23,227 nt of DNA, taken from UBA6544 sp038131165 (GTDB lineage: Bacteria; Pseudomonadota; Alphaproteobacteria; UBA8366). Positions 22,215-23,227 of this stretch are shown in pieces. The DNA lies in contig JAYPOZ010000074.1 of NCBI GenBank assembly GCA_038131165.1, positions 1 to 23,227 of the forward strand. The letters run 5' to 3'. Under the pieces are notes generated by a model. It searched no databases. It saw only the letters and a list, made by a program, of their open reading frames with translations, and was not told the DNA's origin. Positions within the stretch are counted from its first letter, which is position 1, and every line of letters starts with the position of its first letter. The position numbers were made by a program, and so were the translations under genes.

Positions 22215-23227
22215 TCAGCTCAGGATCAATTCCCGGTAGCCGCCGGCCGCCACTTCGTCGCAACGCTCGCGGTAGGTCGGCGCGCTGCCGCTGTAGCGGG
22301 CGATGATGCGGGTCTGCTTGCCCTCGACATTCTGATTGATGCCGGTCATCCAGGAATCGACCTCGTTGGTGAGCAGCCCTTCGCCCATCTTGATGACATA
22401 GCGGGTCCAATCCTCGACCGCCTCCTGGCGGGCGTCGGCGACGCTCAGGTCGTGCTCTTCCATGTAGCGGATCAGGTCGCTGATCCATTCGACATTGTAT
22501 TCGACGCTGCGCGGGATGTTGCCGAGCGCCGTGTGCGGCCCCATGACCATGAACATGTTGGGAAATCCCGCGACCTGCATGCCGAGGAAAGTCTCCAGCG
22601 CCGCCCGCCATTTCTCCTTCAGGCTCTCGCCGCCCCGGCCGCGGATATCGATGCGGTCGAAACTGCCGGTGATGGCGTCGAAACCGGTGGCGTAGATGAT
22701 GATATCGAACTCGAATGCCCGCTCGCCGACGATCAGGCCGGACGGCGTGATGCGCTCGATCGGCGTCTCCAGGATGCTGACCAGCTCCACGTTCGGCCGG
22801 TTAAAGGTCTCGTAGTAGAACGTCTCCTGCGGCACCCGCCGCGTGCCGAATCCGTGGTCCTTCGGGATCAGCAGTTCGGCGACCTCGGGATCGGTCACGC
22901 GCTCGCGGATCTTTCCGGCGACGAAATCGGAGCAGGCCTTGTTCGCAGCCCGGTCGGTGAGGATGTCGGAGAAATTGCCGACCCAGAAGCCGAATCCCTG
23001 CGAGGCATAGAGGTCCTCCCAGAACGCAAGGCGTTCGGCTTCCGGCACTTCGAGGGTCCGGCGCGGGTCGGGCGTGTGGAGGAAGCAGGAGGCGGTCTCC
23101 CGGCAGCGCCGGAACATCTCCGGATATCCGCGCCGGATTTCCTGCATCTCCTCGGGGCCGATCTCGCGGTTCTGCAGCGGCTTGCACCAGTTGGGCCGAC
23201 GCTGGAAGACGGTGAGATGGCCCGCCG
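22215..23227 (-). CDS. Baeyer-Villiger type flavin monooxygenase, C-terminal part (cut by window edge)
   Basis: The minus-strand frame is open from the window edge to a TGA at 22215, giving about 337 residues of the C-terminal part of a class B flavoprotein monooxygenase. VFQRRPNWCKPLQN near the edge is the family segment that precedes the NADPH-domain insertion, and the ATGFD motif (IIYATGFDAITGSF) and the region AGFPNMFMVMGPHTALGN are diagnostic. The N-terminal FAD-binding GxGxxG and the BVMO fingerprint lie outside the window. Such enzymes insert oxygen next to a ketone to give an ester or lactone using NADPH and O2. A hydrolase that could open such a product is encoded at 13502. The ATG at 23147 is internal and not the true start. 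Confidence 0.9.
   Translation of the reverse strand, partial: AGHLTVFQRRPNWCKPLQNREIGPEEMQEIRRGYPEMFRRCRETASCFLHTPDPRRTLEVPEAERLAFWEDLYASQGFGFWVGNFSDILTDRAANKACSDFVAGKIRERVTDPEVAELLIPKDHGFGTRRVPQETFYYETFNRPNVELVSILETPIERITPSGLIVGERAFEFDIIIYATGFDAITGSFDRIDIRGRGGESLKEKWRAALETFLGMQVAGFPNMFMVMGPHTALGNIPRSVEYNVEWISDLIRYMEEHDLSVADARQEAVEDWTRYVIKMGEGLLTNEVDSWMTGINQNVEGKQTRIIARYSGSAPTYRERCDEVAAGGYRELILS

Overview
The window is high-GC, densely packed bacterial chromosome. The tight ATGA gene junctions, gatCAB in that order, GcvA-type LysR, DivJ/PleC-like kinase, SCO1-family copper protein and TfdA/TauD-type dioxygenases all fit an alphaproteobacterium, most likely of the Rhodospirillales type. That placement is inference from gene content, not a database match. 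A 100-base run of N (21546-21645) shows it is a draft assembly. Two other genes are broken by a single base change.

Left part (1-6430). A partial glutathione S-transferase and a TIM-barrel sugar isomerase-like protein are divergently arranged. Next comes a three-gene run of exported proteins: two cysteine-rich periplasmic proteins that look like distant paralogues, then an SCO1/SenC copper chaperone, suggesting copper delivery or thiol chemistry for a respiratory oxidase. The first of these carries an in-frame TAA. An EamA permease is transcribed divergently from a GcvA-like LysR regulator that carries a one-base frameshift. A small recombinase-like gene and an MFS transporter follow.

Middle part (6428-11463). 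The housekeeping operon gatC-gatA-gatB (tRNA-dependent amidotransferase) is followed on the same strand by an orphan membrane histidine kinase. Upstream of gatC, across a 340-base non-coding stretch with a strong hairpin, is a stand-alone soluble chemoreceptor tip domain.

Right part (11624-23227). This is an accessory catabolic region. It holds three paralogous Fe(II)/2-oxoglutarate dioxygenases, a hormone-sensitive-lipase type alpha/beta hydrolase, an SDR dehydrogenase, an acyl-CoA ligase, an enoyl-CoA hydratase, a Rid-family protein lacking the catalytic arginine, a MetE-C-terminal-like protein, a tandem pair of cysteine-free carboxymuconolactone decarboxylase-like proteins, a Na+/Ca2+ antiporter-like protein, a small unknown protein and the C-terminal part of a Baeyer-Villiger type flavin monooxygenase. 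The genes form three tight transcription units: dioxygenase-hydrolase-SDR-ligase; MetE-like-Rid-hydratase; and CMD-CMD-dioxygenase-antiporter-small protein.

A plausible shared logic is oxidative attack (dioxygenases, monooxygenase), ester cleavage, alcohol oxidation, CoA activation and hydration of an organic acid, ester or ether. The actual substrate cannot be read from the sequence.

No rRNA, tRNA, CRISPR array, insertion sequence or phage gene was seen.
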